This document shows positions 1 through 9,992 of a stretch of 64,000 nucleotides of DNA, one piece after another (position 1 is the first letter of the stretch; every line of letters begins with the position of its first letter). The stretch is from Jaltomata sinuosa. Taxonomy: Eukaryota > Streptophyta > Magnoliopsida > Solanales > Solanaceae. The notes beneath the pieces are model-generated. The model was given only the letters and a program-made list of their open reading frames with translations. It searched no databases and was not told where the DNA came from. Location of the stretch: contig QJPP01001423.1 of the NCBI GenBank assembly GCA_003996215.1, positions 1-64,000 of the forward strand. The letters run 5' to 3'. Position numbers and translations under genes: made by a program.

Positions 1-1296
1 TCCCTCGTAGCACACAAATGTATGAAACACTAACTTGCAAGGATCCAAACATGTCATTCCGATATGATAGAACATTCTACATACACACGCGCAACTATCC
101 TAACAATCAATAGACAATACAGAAATCTTGGTGCCCTCACCACAAAGAAATCCCACACACAAGATTTGGGACTATGTAAGCGCTCACACTCACAAACGAT
201 TTCAAACAATGCACATGCGATACCATAGGCTTGCCCTTACTATTCTATTTCAGTTCTTCAGAAAGCTACTTAGGATCACTACAGGACTTGTTTCGGCTTT
301 TAATGAGGCTTCGGGTGCAGGTATGATACATTTAGGGGTTAGTGACTAAGCCCTCCTTGGAACCATTTACATCTTATCACCACATAACTTCACTTTATCC
401 ATCCTTATTCACCTTTTTATTTCCTTGATTCTAGCTACAGGTGTGGCCTCTTTATTTTGACAATTCTTTTTATTACTTTTTCGATCTTTTTCATCTCTTT
501 TTTTTTCTTTTCTTAGGCACACACCCGAATTTTCACTCTATTCACAACCAATCTCTTCCGTCCTCTTTTTCTTATCATTCACCTCTATAGTAGCCACCCT
601 CAACTTAGGCTGATTGCCTGAGTTGAGGTGCACGATGTCCAAGGAAGGACCAGGGCCAAAACAGGGATTCAAAGTTAAACAGGAACGGTGACGGGTTATT
701 GAAAGAACATGGTCAATTATGGCTCAAACAGGGATCAAAGGGATTATTTACATTTGGACGGTCTTATAGGTTAAGTGGACTGCACACAAAAAGGGCCTGT
801 GATCCTTTCCTAAGCAACCAACTTCAAACTTAACAAAATAGACCGGACAAGTTCTAGATGCATGCACAGAGTAAGAATTTATAACAATAATCTCACACAC
901 TCTTGGCACCCAGAAACTATATCACTACCAACTATCAAAACAACCGCTCGGATTAAGCATACTTATTCAATCATAATCACACAATGACATTCAAGGATCC
1001 AGACAGTCAATCTTTTCAACATAAGTGCAAAACCAGAAAATATTTTAAAGGGGCCTTGTTTTAGTCAAAAAAAAACGTCATGCTCATCACTATAGACACT
1101 AAATAAATAACAACCTAAACATGCCGGTTCTACTAGATAGCACACCGGAGGGAAAAGAAACACGGCAACAAAAACCCTCGGTGGTGACTCACAGGTTTCC
1201 CCACACCCTCAACTTAGACTCATGCATTGTCCCCAATGCATCCATATGAAAGCTAAAAACTGTGAGAGAAAGGACTACCTGTGAAGTCGATAGGAC
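1..1296 (-). other. 3' noncoding region, left unit (cut by window edge)
   Basis: Copy of 3164-4469. It keeps the intact hairpin CCTCAACTTAGGC/GCCTGAGTTGAGG (597-627, 13-bp stem with one wobble, 5-nt loop) and the GGGA-loop hairpin at 1222-1241. No coding sequence. The weak ORF at 128-349 is a chance frame in this noncoding DNA and also occurs at 3291-3512. Confidence 0.65.
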
Positions 1297-1539
1297 TTAG
1301 ATTCTGGAATGATGTTGGAGACCGCCAGGGTCGCCAAAACATGAGAACTCGATGTCCTCATCATTCAGCATAATATCGTCCTGCAGACCATTAGCATTCA
1401 GATTTTGTTGGGCCTGCAGTTCTGCAGCAAGCCTTGCTGCTTCTTGTTGTGCGGCCATATTCTGCCTTAACGTTCTAGCAAGCTCGGGGTCGTAAGGTAC
1501 TGTTGATTCCCCCGAGTGCCGGGTACTTGGCATGCACAA
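1297..1539 (-). CDS. Short gag-start-like ORF, left unit
   Basis: Eighty codons starting about 100 nt downstream of the primer site, where gag begins in an Athila element. The product is Ala/Gln-rich in the middle (residues about 24-48, likely helical), has a YDPELARTLRQ segment and an acidic end. This resembles the extreme N-terminus of Athila-type Gag but lacks the capsid and nucleic-acid-binding parts. The ORF differs from its copy at 4470-4712 by at most a synonymous change (caa/cga context near 1429), so the translated product is identical. It could be a translated remnant or just the retained 5' edge of gag needed for packaging. No function is proven. Confidence 0.5.
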   Translation of the reverse strand: MCMPSTRHSGESTVPYDPELARTLRQNMAAQQEAARLAAELQAQQNLNANGLQDDIMLNDEDIEFSCFGDPGGLQHHSRI

Positions 1540-1639
1540 CTCTGTACCCTGTCAAAAACAAAAACAACAAATAAACGTAAAAGCAGGAAAGTATGACTAA
1601 GAGTCAAATAAACACACCGGACTTAACAAACAACCGTAT

Positions 1640-1657
1640 TCCCCGGCAACGGCGCCA
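1640..1657 (-). other. Primer binding site (tRNA-Asp type)
   Basis: On the minus strand this reads TGGCGCCGTTGCCGGGGA, the complement of the 3' end of plant tRNA-Asp as I know it. It lies five bases from the LTR end, as expected for minus-strand DNA priming, and this primer is typical of Athila elements. It is not a tRNA gene: only the 3' end matches. Confidence 0.85.
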
Positions 1658-2595
1658 CTTTTTGATAACGCCCAAACTACACCTCGAATTAACGAAGCGT
1701 AAGCGGTCGTAGTCAAATATAGAACCCAACTAGGTTGGGGTCGAATCCCATAGAGAATATGGTGAGAATTAAGTCTTTAGTGAATTAAGTGACTAGTCGT
1801 CAATAGTTTCCGGTAAATAGGGGGGTTTTTGTGATCAATATTTGTAAACAAAACAAACACTTAACGTATGAATGATAATCAATAGGAGAGAGAGAACTAG
1901 GGAAGTGTTTACCATGGCGTTAGTAACAAAGTCGATTCTAGGCTTAACAGGGTTCTTTCTATATGCGTGTCACGATGCGATTGAATTAATTGTATCGTCT
2001 AAACGTTTCTCAACCAAATAGACAAATTTACTTTTCAATTCTCTCGAACTTGAAAAGGTGTGCTTTTAGATTTCAATCCTAAACATCAAGTAGATTAATC
2101 TAGTTACAGCATTAATCATAAGACGAGAGTTAGTAGTCTCGAATTCTCATCGCTAATCAAGTTTCCCGATTTTAATCTCTTTACTCAAGCAAATTAAACC
2201 TAGGCATGATCTAATGTTTGCAACAACTAGAAAACGTTAAATAATGTATGATTAACAACGTGACAACATATATAGTGAACCCGTCGCTACCCGGAATCTA
2301 TCTTGCTACATTTGCCATGGCTCCCACAACCCTAGTCGTGGGAGGTTTAGTTCCTCATGCTATTAAGAAAAGAGAAGAGAATAGTATTCATAATAAGGAG
2401 AAGAGATTCTTACAATATAATGAAAACCAATCTTAAATCATTTCAAGAACAAGAAAAACAAGATCCCTAGAACAATTCAAGAACACGATTTCAAGACAAA
2501 GAAACTGTGTTTCTTGCTCTCGAACTTTCGCTCAAATCTCCTAAAACTATTGTAAAAAACGTGATTTGCATCCTAATAAAATAAACCTAACATAG

Positions 2596-2607
2596 GGTAT
2601 TTATAGG
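2596..2607 (-). promoter_or_regulatory. TATA box of LTR, left copy
   Basis: Minus strand CCTATAAATACC. It lies between the 90-bp repeats and the presumed transcription start, the expected place for the element promoter. The same word (TATAAATACC) occurs in the LTR of element A at 19191-19200. Confidence 0.55.
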
Positions 2608-2610
2608 AGT

Positions 2611-2790
2611 CCAAGAAACACAATCCCAAACGCATTAGGAATCCAAGAAACCAAATCCCAAACACGGTAGGAATCCTAATTGCGGGCTGCCTTGGTGCGT
2701 CCAAGAAACACAATCCCAAACACATTAGGAATCCAAGAAACCAAATCCCAAACACGGTAGGAATCCTAATCGCGGGCTGCCTTGGTGTGC
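2611..2790 (-). repeat. 90-bp direct duplication inside LTR, left copy
   Basis: Two adjacent 90-bp units (2611-2700 and 2701-2790), each beginning ccaagaaacacaatcccaaa and ending in tgccttggtg. They sit between the palindrome cluster and the TATA box, so they change the spacing of the upstream region from the promoter. Confidence 0.8.
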
Positions 2791-3026
2791 TACTGCTTTG
2801 ACGTGACGGTTTGGGTGACGGTCCATCACTCGCTTGACGGTCCGTCACTCGGACCGTCACTCTTATCCAGAACATCTTTTTGCTCGTATTTCCTTCCGTT
2901 TCCATGTTTGTTCCTATTTCCTGAAAATACACCATAAACACATCAAAAACGACGACGGTTGCTTGAAAACGTACGATTGTTCTTAGTTAAAAGGAGTCGA
3001 AAGTGCCGTAAAATGGCGGCACATCA

Positions 3027-4469
3027 ATACCCTCAACTTAAAACGTTCGCTTGTCCTCAAGTAACATGACATAAAAAAATAATACGACGACTCAACTAAA
3101 AAACAAACTCGTGTCTATAGCAACTCATGGTCATTCAAACTCATCTTCAATTTTAAATCAAGCTCCCTTATAGCACATAAATGTATGAAACGCTAACTGG
3201 CAAGGATCCAAACATGTCATTCTGATATAATAGAACATTCTACATACACACGCGCAGCTATCCTAAAAATCAATAGACAATACAGAAATCTTGGTGCCCT
3301 CACCACAAAGAAATCCCACACACAAGATTTGGGACTATGTAAGCGCTCACACTCACAAACGATTTCAAACAATGCACATGCGATACCATAGGCTTGCCCT
3401 TACTATTCTATTTCAGTTCTTCAGAAAGCCGCTCAGGATCACTACAGGACTTGTTTTGGCTTGTAACGAGGCTTCAGGTGCAGGTATGATACATTTAGGG
3501 GTTAGTGACTAAGCCCTCCTTGGAACCATTGACATCATATTACCACATAACTTTACTTTGTCCATCCTTTTTCACCTTTTTTTATTTCCTTGTTTCTAGC
3601 TACAGATGCGGCCTCTTTATTTTGACAATTCTTTTTATTTCTTTTTCGATCTTTTTCATCTCTTTTTTTTCTCTTTTTTTTTTCTTAGGCACACACCCGA
3701 ATTTTCACTCTATTCACAACCAATCTTCTCCATCCTCTTTTTCTTATCATTCACCTCTATAGTAGCCACCCTCAACTTAGGCTGATTGCCCGAAGTTAGG
3801 TGCACGATGTCCAAGGAAGGACCAGGGCCAAAATAGGGATTCAAAGTTAAACAGGAACGGTGACAGGTTATTGAAAGAATAAGGTCAATTATGGCTCAAA
3901 CAGGGATCAAAGGGAGTATTTGCATTTGGACGGTCTTATAGGTTAAGTGGACTGCACACAAAAAGGGCCTGTGATCCTTTCCTAAGCAACCAAACTTCAA
4001 ACTTAACAAAATAGACCGGACAAGTTCTAGATGCATGCACAGAGTAAGAATTTATAACAATAATCTCACACACTCTTGGCACCCAGAAACTATATCACTA
4101 CCAACTATCAAAACAACCGCTCGGCTTAAGCATACTTATTCAATCATAATCACACAATGACATTCAAGGATCCAGACAGTCAATCTTTTCAACATAAGTG
4201 CAAAACCAGAAAATATTTTAAAGGGGCCTTGTTTTAGTCAAAAAAAAACGTCATGCTCATCACTATAGACACTAAATAAATAACAACCTAAACATGCCGG
4301 TTCTACTAGATAGCACACCGGAGGGAAAAGAAACACGGCAACAAAAACCCTCGGTGGTGACTCACAGGTTTCCCCACACCCTCAACTTAGACTCATGCAT
4401 TGTCCCCAATGCATCCATATGAAAGCTAAAAACTGTGAGAGAAAGGACTACCTGTGAAGTCGATAGGAC
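3027..4469 (-). other. 3' noncoding region of the short Athila-like element
   Basis: No gene. In minus-strand order it holds an 8-bp-stem hairpin with GGGA loop (4414-4395), a degraded copy of the CCTCAACT hairpin (about 3770-3800), a long purine tract (pyrimidines on plus, about 3560-3700), the CTTGAGGACAAG hairpin (3061-3050) and the purine-rich AGTTGAGGGTAT directly before the LTR (3038-3027). The same order is seen at 16915-18532 in element A, which is why I assign it to that lineage. Confidence 0.7.
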
Positions 4470-4712
4470 TTAGATTCTGGAATGATGTTGGAGACCGCCA
4501 GGGTCGCCAAAACATGAGAACTCGATGTCCTCATCATTCAGCATAATATCGTCCTGCAGACCATTAGCATTCAGATTTTGTTGGGCCTGCAGTTCTGCAG
4601 CGAGCCTTGCTGCTTCTTGTTGTGCGGCCATATTCTGCCTTAACGTTCTAGCAAGCTCGGGGTCGTAAGGTACTGTTGATTCCCCCGAGTGCCGGGTACT
4701 TGGCATGCACAA
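4470..4712 (-). CDS. Short gag-start-like ORF, right unit
   Basis: Same 80-residue product as 1297-1539, at the same distance from its own primer site (4813-4830). It ends at a stop about 50 nt before the GCATTG/CAATGC hairpin at 4395-4414, so the deletion that made this short element joined the beginning of gag to the 3' noncoding region. The identity of the two copies reflects their recent duplication and need not indicate selection. Confidence 0.5.
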   Translation of the reverse strand: MCMPSTRHSGESTVPYDPELARTLRQNMAAQQEAARLAAELQAQQNLNANGLQDDIMLNDEDIEFSCFGDPGGLQHHSRI

Positions 4713-4812
4713 CTCTGTACCCTGTCAAAAACAAAAACAACAAATAAACGTAAAAGCAGGAAAGTATGACTAAGAGTCAAATAAACACACCGGACTTAAC
4801 AAACAACCGTAT

Positions 4813-4830
4813 TCCCCGGCAACGGCGCCA
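4813..4830 (-). other. Primer binding site (tRNA-Asp type), second unit
   Basis: Identical to the site at 1640-1657 and at the same distance from its LTR. With two primer sites and two LTRs in direct order, the array is a tandem repeat and not one element with a normal pair of LTRs. Confidence 0.85.
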
Positions 4831-5768
4831 CTTTTTGATAACGCCCAAACTACACCTCGAATTAACGAAGCGTAAGCGGTCGTAGTCAAATATAGAACCC
4901 AACAAAGGTTGGGGTCGATCCCACAGAGAATATGGTGAATGTTAAGTCTTTAGTGAATTAAGTGACTAGTCGTCAATAGTTTCCGGTAAATAAAGGGGGG
5001 GTTTTGTGTGAACAATTGGTAAACAAAACAAACAATTAACGTATGAATGATAATCAATAGGAGAGAGAGAACTAGGGAAGTGTTTACCATGGCGTTAGTA
5101 ACAAAGTCGATTCTAGGCTTAACGGGTTCTTTCTATATGCGTGTCACGATGCGATTGAATTAATTGTATCGTCTAAACGTTTCTCAACCAAATAGACAAA
5201 TTTACTTTTCAATTCTCTCGAACTTGAAAAGGTGTGCTTTTAGATTTCAATCCTAAACATCAAGTAGATTAATCTAGTTACAGCATTAATCATAAGACGA
5301 GAGTTAGTAGTCTCGAATTCTCGTCGCTAATCAAGTTTCCCGATTTTAATCTCTTTACTCAAGCAAATTAAACCTAGGCATGATCTAATGTTTGCAACAA
5401 CTAGAAAACGTTAAATAATGTGTGATTAACAATGTGACAACATATATAGTGAACCCGTCGCTACCCGGAATCTATCTTGCTACGTTTGCCATGGCTCCCA
5501 TAACCCTAGTCGTGGGAGGTTTAGTTCCTCATGCTATTAAGAAAAGAGAAGAGAATAGTATTCATAATAAGGAGAAGAGATTCTTACAATATAATGAAAA
5601 CCAATCTTCAATTATTTCAAGAACAAGAAAAACAAGATCCCTAGAACAATTCAAGAACACGATTTCAAGACAAAGAAACCGTGTTTCTTGCTCTCAAAGT
5701 TTCGCTCAAATCTCCTAAAACTATTATAAAAAACGTGATTTGCATCCTAATAAAATAAACCTAACATA

Positions 5769-5780
5769 GGTATTTATAGG
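5769..5780 (-). promoter_or_regulatory. TATA box of LTR, right copy
   Basis: Minus strand CCTATAAATACC, equivalent to 2596-2607. In this orientation it would drive transcription leftwards through the internal region. Confidence 0.55.
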
Positions 5781-5783
5781 AGT

Positions 5784-5963
5784 CCAAGAAACACAATCCC
5801 AAACGCATTAGGAATCCAAGAAACCAAATCCCAAACACGGTAGGAATCCTAATCGCGGGCTGCCTTGGTGCGTCCAAGAAACACAATCCCAAACGCATTA
5901 GGAATCTAAGAAACCAAATCCCAAACACGGTAGGAATCCTAATCGCGGGCTGCCTTGGTGCGC
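5784..5963 (-). repeat. 90-bp direct duplication inside LTR, right copy
   Basis: Units 5784-5873 and 5874-5963, matching 2611-2790. Its presence in both LTRs shows that the duplication predates the tandem array. Confidence 0.8.
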
Positions 5964-6201
5964 TACTGCTTTGACGTGACGGTTTGGGTGACGGTCCGTC
6001 ACTCGCTTGACGGTCCGTCACTCGGACCGTCACTCTTATCCAGAACGTCTTTTTGCTCGTATTTCCTTCCGTTTCCATGTTTGTTCCTATTTCCTGAAAA
6101 TACACCATAAACACATCAAAAACAATGACGGTTGCTTGAAAACGTACGATTGTTCTTAGTTAAAAGGAGTCGAAAGTGCCGTAAAATGGCGGCACATCAA
6201 C

Positions 6202-6915
6202 CCGCATGATCAAATCAGCAAGTTCATCTATGGTGTTTCTGATATGGTGAAGAAGGAGTGTAGGTCCACTTTGTTGTTGAGTGATATGAACATCTCTCGA
6301 CTCATGACCCATTCCTATCAGATTGAGGGTGATAAACTTAAGGAGATGGCTAGGGAGAACAAGAGGGGTAGATCCGAGGGATCAGGTTTTGTTCATCACA
6401 GGTCCGGAGGTGGACATCGCTCTTCTTTCCAGAAGAAGTCATCAGTTCCTATTCACTCATCTGCTAGTGCTCCTACTCAGGCTCAGAAGCTTCGTCATGA
6501 TCAGGGTGGTAGAGGATCTGGTTCCTATTTCTAGTCTCAGGGTAGTGTTACCAAAGGACCTTCCTACCCAGCTTGTGTTAAGTGTGGGAAGAGTCATGTT
6601 GGTGAGTGCTTGGCCATTTCAGGTGGTTGTTTTGGTTGTGGTCAGGTTAGACATCTCATCAGGGATTGCCCTTCAGCGAGGAAGGGACATGGAGGTGATA
6701 GGACTCAGTCTACCCCAGCAGATTCAGGAAGTAGACCAACCCAGCATGGCGCAGCTTCTAGTTCTGGTGATCAGCGCCAGAACCATCTTTATGTTATGTC
6801 CTCCTGTCAGGATCAGGAGAGTTCTCCAGATGTGGTTACCAATATGTTGAAAGTCTTCTCTCTTGATGTGTATGCCTTGTTGGATCCCGGTGCCTCCTTA
6901 TATTTTATAACCCCT
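6202..6915 (+). pseudogene. gag: gag (C-terminal half) and start of protease, chromovirus A
   Basis: One frame is open from the insertion edge to 6918 except for a TAG at 6532-6534. It encodes the end of the capsid domain (KFIYGVSDMVKKEC-like), a basic Gly/Arg/Ser-rich linker and a CCHC zinc knuckle, CFGCGQVRHLIRDC, at about 6634-6675, which binds element RNA. At about 6873-6890 comes LLDPGAS, the aspartic protease active-site motif in its chromovirus form. The N-terminal half of gag is not in the window, displaced by the insertion at 1-6199. A frameshift near 6915 separates this frame from the rest of the protease. Confidence 0.8.
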
Positions 6916-6917
6916 TA

Positions 6918-7225
6918 GTGGCTTGTTGGTTTGAGGTTCATCCTGAATTGCTTTTAGAACCCTTTCATGTTTTTACTCCTGTTGGTGAGTCAGTCCTAGC
7001 CAAAAAAATCTATCAAAATTGCCCTATCTCAGTCCTTCATAGAGTCACTTTAGCGGATCTAGTAGATTTAGGGATGACTAATTTTGATATTATTCTTGGT
7101 ATGGACTGGTTGTATGCATGTTATGCCTCAGTTGATTTCCGCACTCGTATGGTTAGTTTCAATTTCCTAATGAACCTGTCCTAGAATGGCAAGGTAGTCC
7201 CTCTTCCTCGAAGGGTCATTTCATA
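6918..7225 (+). pseudogene. Protease remainder, chromovirus A
   Basis: Continues the protease in a different frame from 6915. The FDIILGMDWL motif (about 7083-7112), typical of the end of Ty3/gypsy protease, is clear. TAG stops the frame at 7182-7184. Shortly after, at about 7225-7245, the sequence jumps from the protease-RT linker into the middle of RT, so the RT N-terminus is deleted. Confidence 0.7.
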
Positions 7226-7244
7226 TCTTATCAACTTTGATTTC

Positions 7245-8311
7245 AGGAGTGTGATATCCCGAAGACAGCCTTCAGGACTCGGTATGGTCATTATGAGTTT
7301 GTCGTTATGTCTTTTGGTCTAATGAATGCTCCTGCAGCTTTTATGGATTTGATGAACCATGTGTTCAAGCAGTATCTGGATATGTTTGTGATTGTTTTCA
7401 TTGATGACATCCTCATTTACTCTTGGAGTGAGGAGGAGCATGCAGATCATTTGAGGGTTGTGTTGCAAACTCTCAAGGATAGACAGTTGTTTGCTAAGTT
7501 TAGCAAGTGTAAGTTTTGGATGCAGTCTGTTGCTTTTCTGGGTCATATTGTGACTACAGATGGTATTCGGGTTGATTCTCAAAAGATAGAGGCAGTAAAG
7601 AGCTGGCCTAGACCTACCTCTCCATCTGATATTAGGAGCTTTTTGGGTTTAGCTGGTTACTACTGGAGATTTGTGGAAGGTTTTTCTTCCATTGCTGCCC
7701 CTTTAACCCGATTGACTCAGAAGAAGGTGAAATTCCAGTGGTCCGACTTGTATGAGAAGAATTTTCAGGAATTGAAGACTAGATTGACCACCGGTCCAAT
7801 GTTAGCTCTACCCGAGGGCTTAGATGATTTTGTTGTGTATTGTGATGCTTCTAGGATTGGTTTGGGTTGTGTTTTGATGCAGCGCAGTAAGGTGATTGCT
7901 TATGCTTCTAGACAGCTTAAGACTTATGAGTAGAACTATCTTACTCATGATCTTGAGTTAGCAGCTGTGGTCTTTGCTTTGAAGATTTGGAGACATTACT
8001 TGTATGGTGTGCATGTGGATGTTTTCATCGATCATAAGAGTCTTCAATATGTGTTCACTCAAAAGGAATTGAATTTGCGACAAAGAAGGTGGCTTGAACT
8101 CCTTAAGGATTATGATATGAGTGTGCTTTACCATCCGGGTAAGGCCAATGTTGTGGCGGATGCTTTGAGTAGGTTGTCCATGGGAAGTGTAACTTCTATT
8201 GAAGATAGAAAGAAGGAATTGGTTAAAGAAGTTCATAGGCTTGCTTGGTTGGGAGTTCGCCTTATGGACTCGACCGAAGGTGGTGTGATTGTGACCAATG
8301 GTGTTGAATGA
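7245..8311 (+). pseudogene. Reverse transcriptase (5'-deleted) and RNase H, chromovirus A
   Basis: RT starts within the segment after the first catalytic Asp (KTAFRTRYGHYEF region, first readable in a shifted frame before 7307), then MSFGLMNAPAAF and the catalytic FIDDILIYS (about 7399-7425), thumb (FLGLAGYYWRF) and RNase H with CDASRIGLG and HDLELAAVVFALKIWRHYL, ending with NVVADALSRL. TAG at 7931-7933 and TGA at 8309-8311 break one otherwise continuous frame. Loss of the RT N-terminus removes the first catalytic Asp, so no activity is possible. Confidence 0.85.
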
Positions 8312-8314
8312 TCC

Positions 8315-9511
8315 TTGGTGGCTGAGGTGAAAGCCAAGCAAGACCAAGATCCCATTCTACTTCAGCTTAAGGGTGCAGTTCGTCAGCAAAGGGTTGAGGT
8401 TTTCTCCCAAGGGGGAGATGGTGTGCTTCGTTATCAGGGTCGCTTGTGTGTGCCAGACGTTGATGGGTTGAGACAATCAATTTTGTTTGAGGCCCACAGT
8501 TTTAGATACTCCATTCATCCGGGTGCCACTAAGATGTACCATGATCTACGGGAAGTCTTTTGGTGGAATGGTATGAAGAAGGACATAGCCGGGTTCGTGG
8601 CTAAGTGTCCCAACTATCAACAGGTAAAGGTGGAACATCAAAGGCCAGGTGGTATGCTTCAAGATATTGACCTTCCCACTTGGAAATGGGAAGCAATCAA
8701 TATGGACTTTATTACGGGTTTGCCTCGTACTCGAAGGCAACATGATTCCATTTGGGTAATCATTGACCGGATGACCAAGTCATCCCATTTCTTGGCTATT
8801 AAGACTACGGATACAGCGGATGATTATGTCAGGCTCTACATTTGGGAGATAGTCCAATTGCATGGTGTTCCTTTTTCTATCATTTATGATAGAGGTCCTT
8901 AGTTTACATCTCAGTTTTAGAAGTCATTTCAGAAAGGTCTTGGTACTAAGGTGAAGCTTAGCATAGCTTTTCATCCTCAGACACTTGGCTAGGAAGAGCG
9001 TACTATTCAGACTTTGGAGGATATGTTGAGAGCGTGTGTGATTGATTTAAATGGTAATTGGGATGATCACTTGCCTCTTATCAAGTTTGCCTATAACAAC
9101 AGCTTTCACTCTAGCATCCAGATGGCTCCATATGAGGCACTTTATGGCCGAAGGTGTAGATCTCCTATTGGTTGGTTCGAGGTTGGTGAGGCAGCCTTGA
9201 TTGGTCCAGATCCTGTGCATGAGACCATGGATAAGGTTCAGCTTATTAGGGAGAGGTTGAAGACCGCTCAGAGTCGACAAAAATCTTATGCAGATATAAG
9301 GAGAAGGGAGTTGGAATTTGAAGTTGATGATTGGGTTTTCCTTAAGGTATCACCCATGAAGGGTGTGATGAGGTTTGGCAAGAAAGGAAAGCTTAGTCCC
9401 CGTTTTGTAGGTCCTTATCGGAATTCGATGAGAGTTGGTAGTGTTGCTTATGAGTTGGAGTTGCCAAGGAGTTGGAAGCGGTTCATCCAGTTTTCCATGT
9501 TTCCTTGTTAA
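8315..9511 (+). pseudogene. Integrase, chromovirus A
   Basis: Same frame as RNase H. The HHCC zinc finger is recognisable (HSFRYSIHPG, then KCPNYQQVK, where the second Cys of the usual CPNC is Tyr). The catalytic core has MDFITGLP and the YDRGP region. TAG codons at 8900-8902, about 8918 and about 8990 stand where Gln or Trp is expected. After these the frame is open from 9014 through the C-terminal GKLSPRFVGPY module. A frameshift near 9475 puts the chromodomain in another frame. Integrase would insert the cDNA; this copy is dead. Confidence 0.85.
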
Positions 9512-9759
9512 AGAAGTGTGTTGGTGATCCGACATTGATTGTTCCTTTGGAATATGTGGGTGTGAAGGATAGTCTCACTTATGAGGAGGTCCCCGTGGAG
9601 ATCCTTGATCATCAGATTCGGAGGTTGAGGAACAAAGAAGTCGCTTAGGTGAAAGTCCTTTGGAGGAATCAGCTTGTTGAGGGTGATACTTGGGAAGCGG
9701 AAGAGGCCATGAAGGCCAAATATCCTCATCTCTTTCCTTTCGATTTAGTTCCAGCTTGA
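9477..9759 (+). pseudogene. Chromodomain at pol C-terminus, chromovirus A
   Basis: After the frameshift the pol end reads through KKCVGDPTLIVPLEYVGVKD, EEVPVEILDHQIRRLRN, a TAG (9646-9648), then VKVLWRNQLVEGDTWEAEE and YPHLFP, ending TGA at 9757-9759. The WEAEEAM...YPHLF pattern is the chromodomain of Tekay-type chromoviruses, thought to steer integration to heterochromatin. It belongs to the element; a host HP1-like gene is excluded by the continuous match upstream. Confidence 0.8.
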
Positions 9760-9992
9760 AGTACTAGTTCCCTCCTTAGTATGTCCCTCCGATTCTATTC
9801 CATCAGTTCGTCTCATGATCCTAGCATGCATGCATGTTTTATGAAGTTAGTTTATCGTGTTTTCAAGTTAAGAAATTCAGTTCTCATGATTACCCCTTGA
9901 TTTCTATGTTTTGATGTTGGTTGGGCTGTTTTCCCCTCAGATTCCCTTGTTTAGTCTTCGTTCGAGGATGCATGATCCCGAGGGGGAGATAT
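9760..9992 (+). other. 3' untranslated region and polypurine tract, chromovirus A
   Basis: Short noncoding stretch after pol. It ends in GAGGGGGAGATAT (9980-9992), the polypurine tract that primes plus-strand DNA, immediately before the LTR. Confidence 0.75.

Larger units (their letters stand above)
1663..3026 (-). repeat. LTR, left copy of tandem array
   Basis: On the minus strand it starts TGATGTGCCGCC and ends TTATCA next to the primer site. Length 1364 bp, the same as the copy at 4836-6199. In minus-strand order it has a palindromic GACGGTCCGTC cluster, two 90-bp direct repeats, a TATA box and a downstream leader. It serves as 3' LTR of the unit on its right and 5' LTR of the unit on its left. 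Confidence 0.85.
1..6199 (-). mobile_element. Tandem array of a short non-autonomous Athila-like element
   Basis: Read on the minus strand the order is LTR (6199-4836), primer site, 1.81 kb internal region, LTR (3026-1663), primer site, and a second internal region running off the left edge. The two units are offset by 3173-3174 bp and nearly identical; both LTRs are 1364 bp. The internal region keeps only an 80-codon ORF near the primer site and then noncoding sequence resembling the 3' end of the Athila-like element at 16915-18532. No protease, RT or integrase is present, so it must depend on proteins from elsewhere. The right edge interrupts a chromovirus gag frame at 6200. The left end and any target duplication lie outside the window. 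Such LTR-internal-LTR-internal arrays usually arise by unequal recombination between LTRs; that is inference here. Confidence 0.85.
4836..6199 (-). repeat. LTR, right copy of tandem array
   Basis: This 1364-bp copy has the same ends and internal order as 1663-3026. Differences are scattered substitutions and short indels, for example in the G-run near 5000. The equal length and high similarity suggest recent duplication. Immediately right of it the chromovirus gag frame begins, so this is an outer edge of the insertion. Confidence 0.85.

Noticed and set aside
1640..1657. Possible tRNA-Asp gene
   Set aside because: Only the 3' 18 bases match and they sit at LTR ends here, at 4813 and at 45042; these are primer binding sites, with no cloverleaf upstream.
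3505..3762. 85-codon Phe/Leu/Ser-rich frame that looks like a membrane protein
   Set aside because: It is the translation of a pyrimidine tract in noncoding LTR-element DNA; the paired copy near 350-590 does not keep the frame.
6323..6850. 175-codon Val/Leu-rich plus-strand frame
   Set aside because: It overlaps the gag frame that contains the CCHC knuckle and the protease motif; this is an out-of-frame shadow.
9477..9759. Possible host chromodomain (HP1-like) gene
   Set aside because: It is continuous with integrase and immediately followed by a polypurine tract and LTR, so it is the pol C-terminus of a chromovirus.
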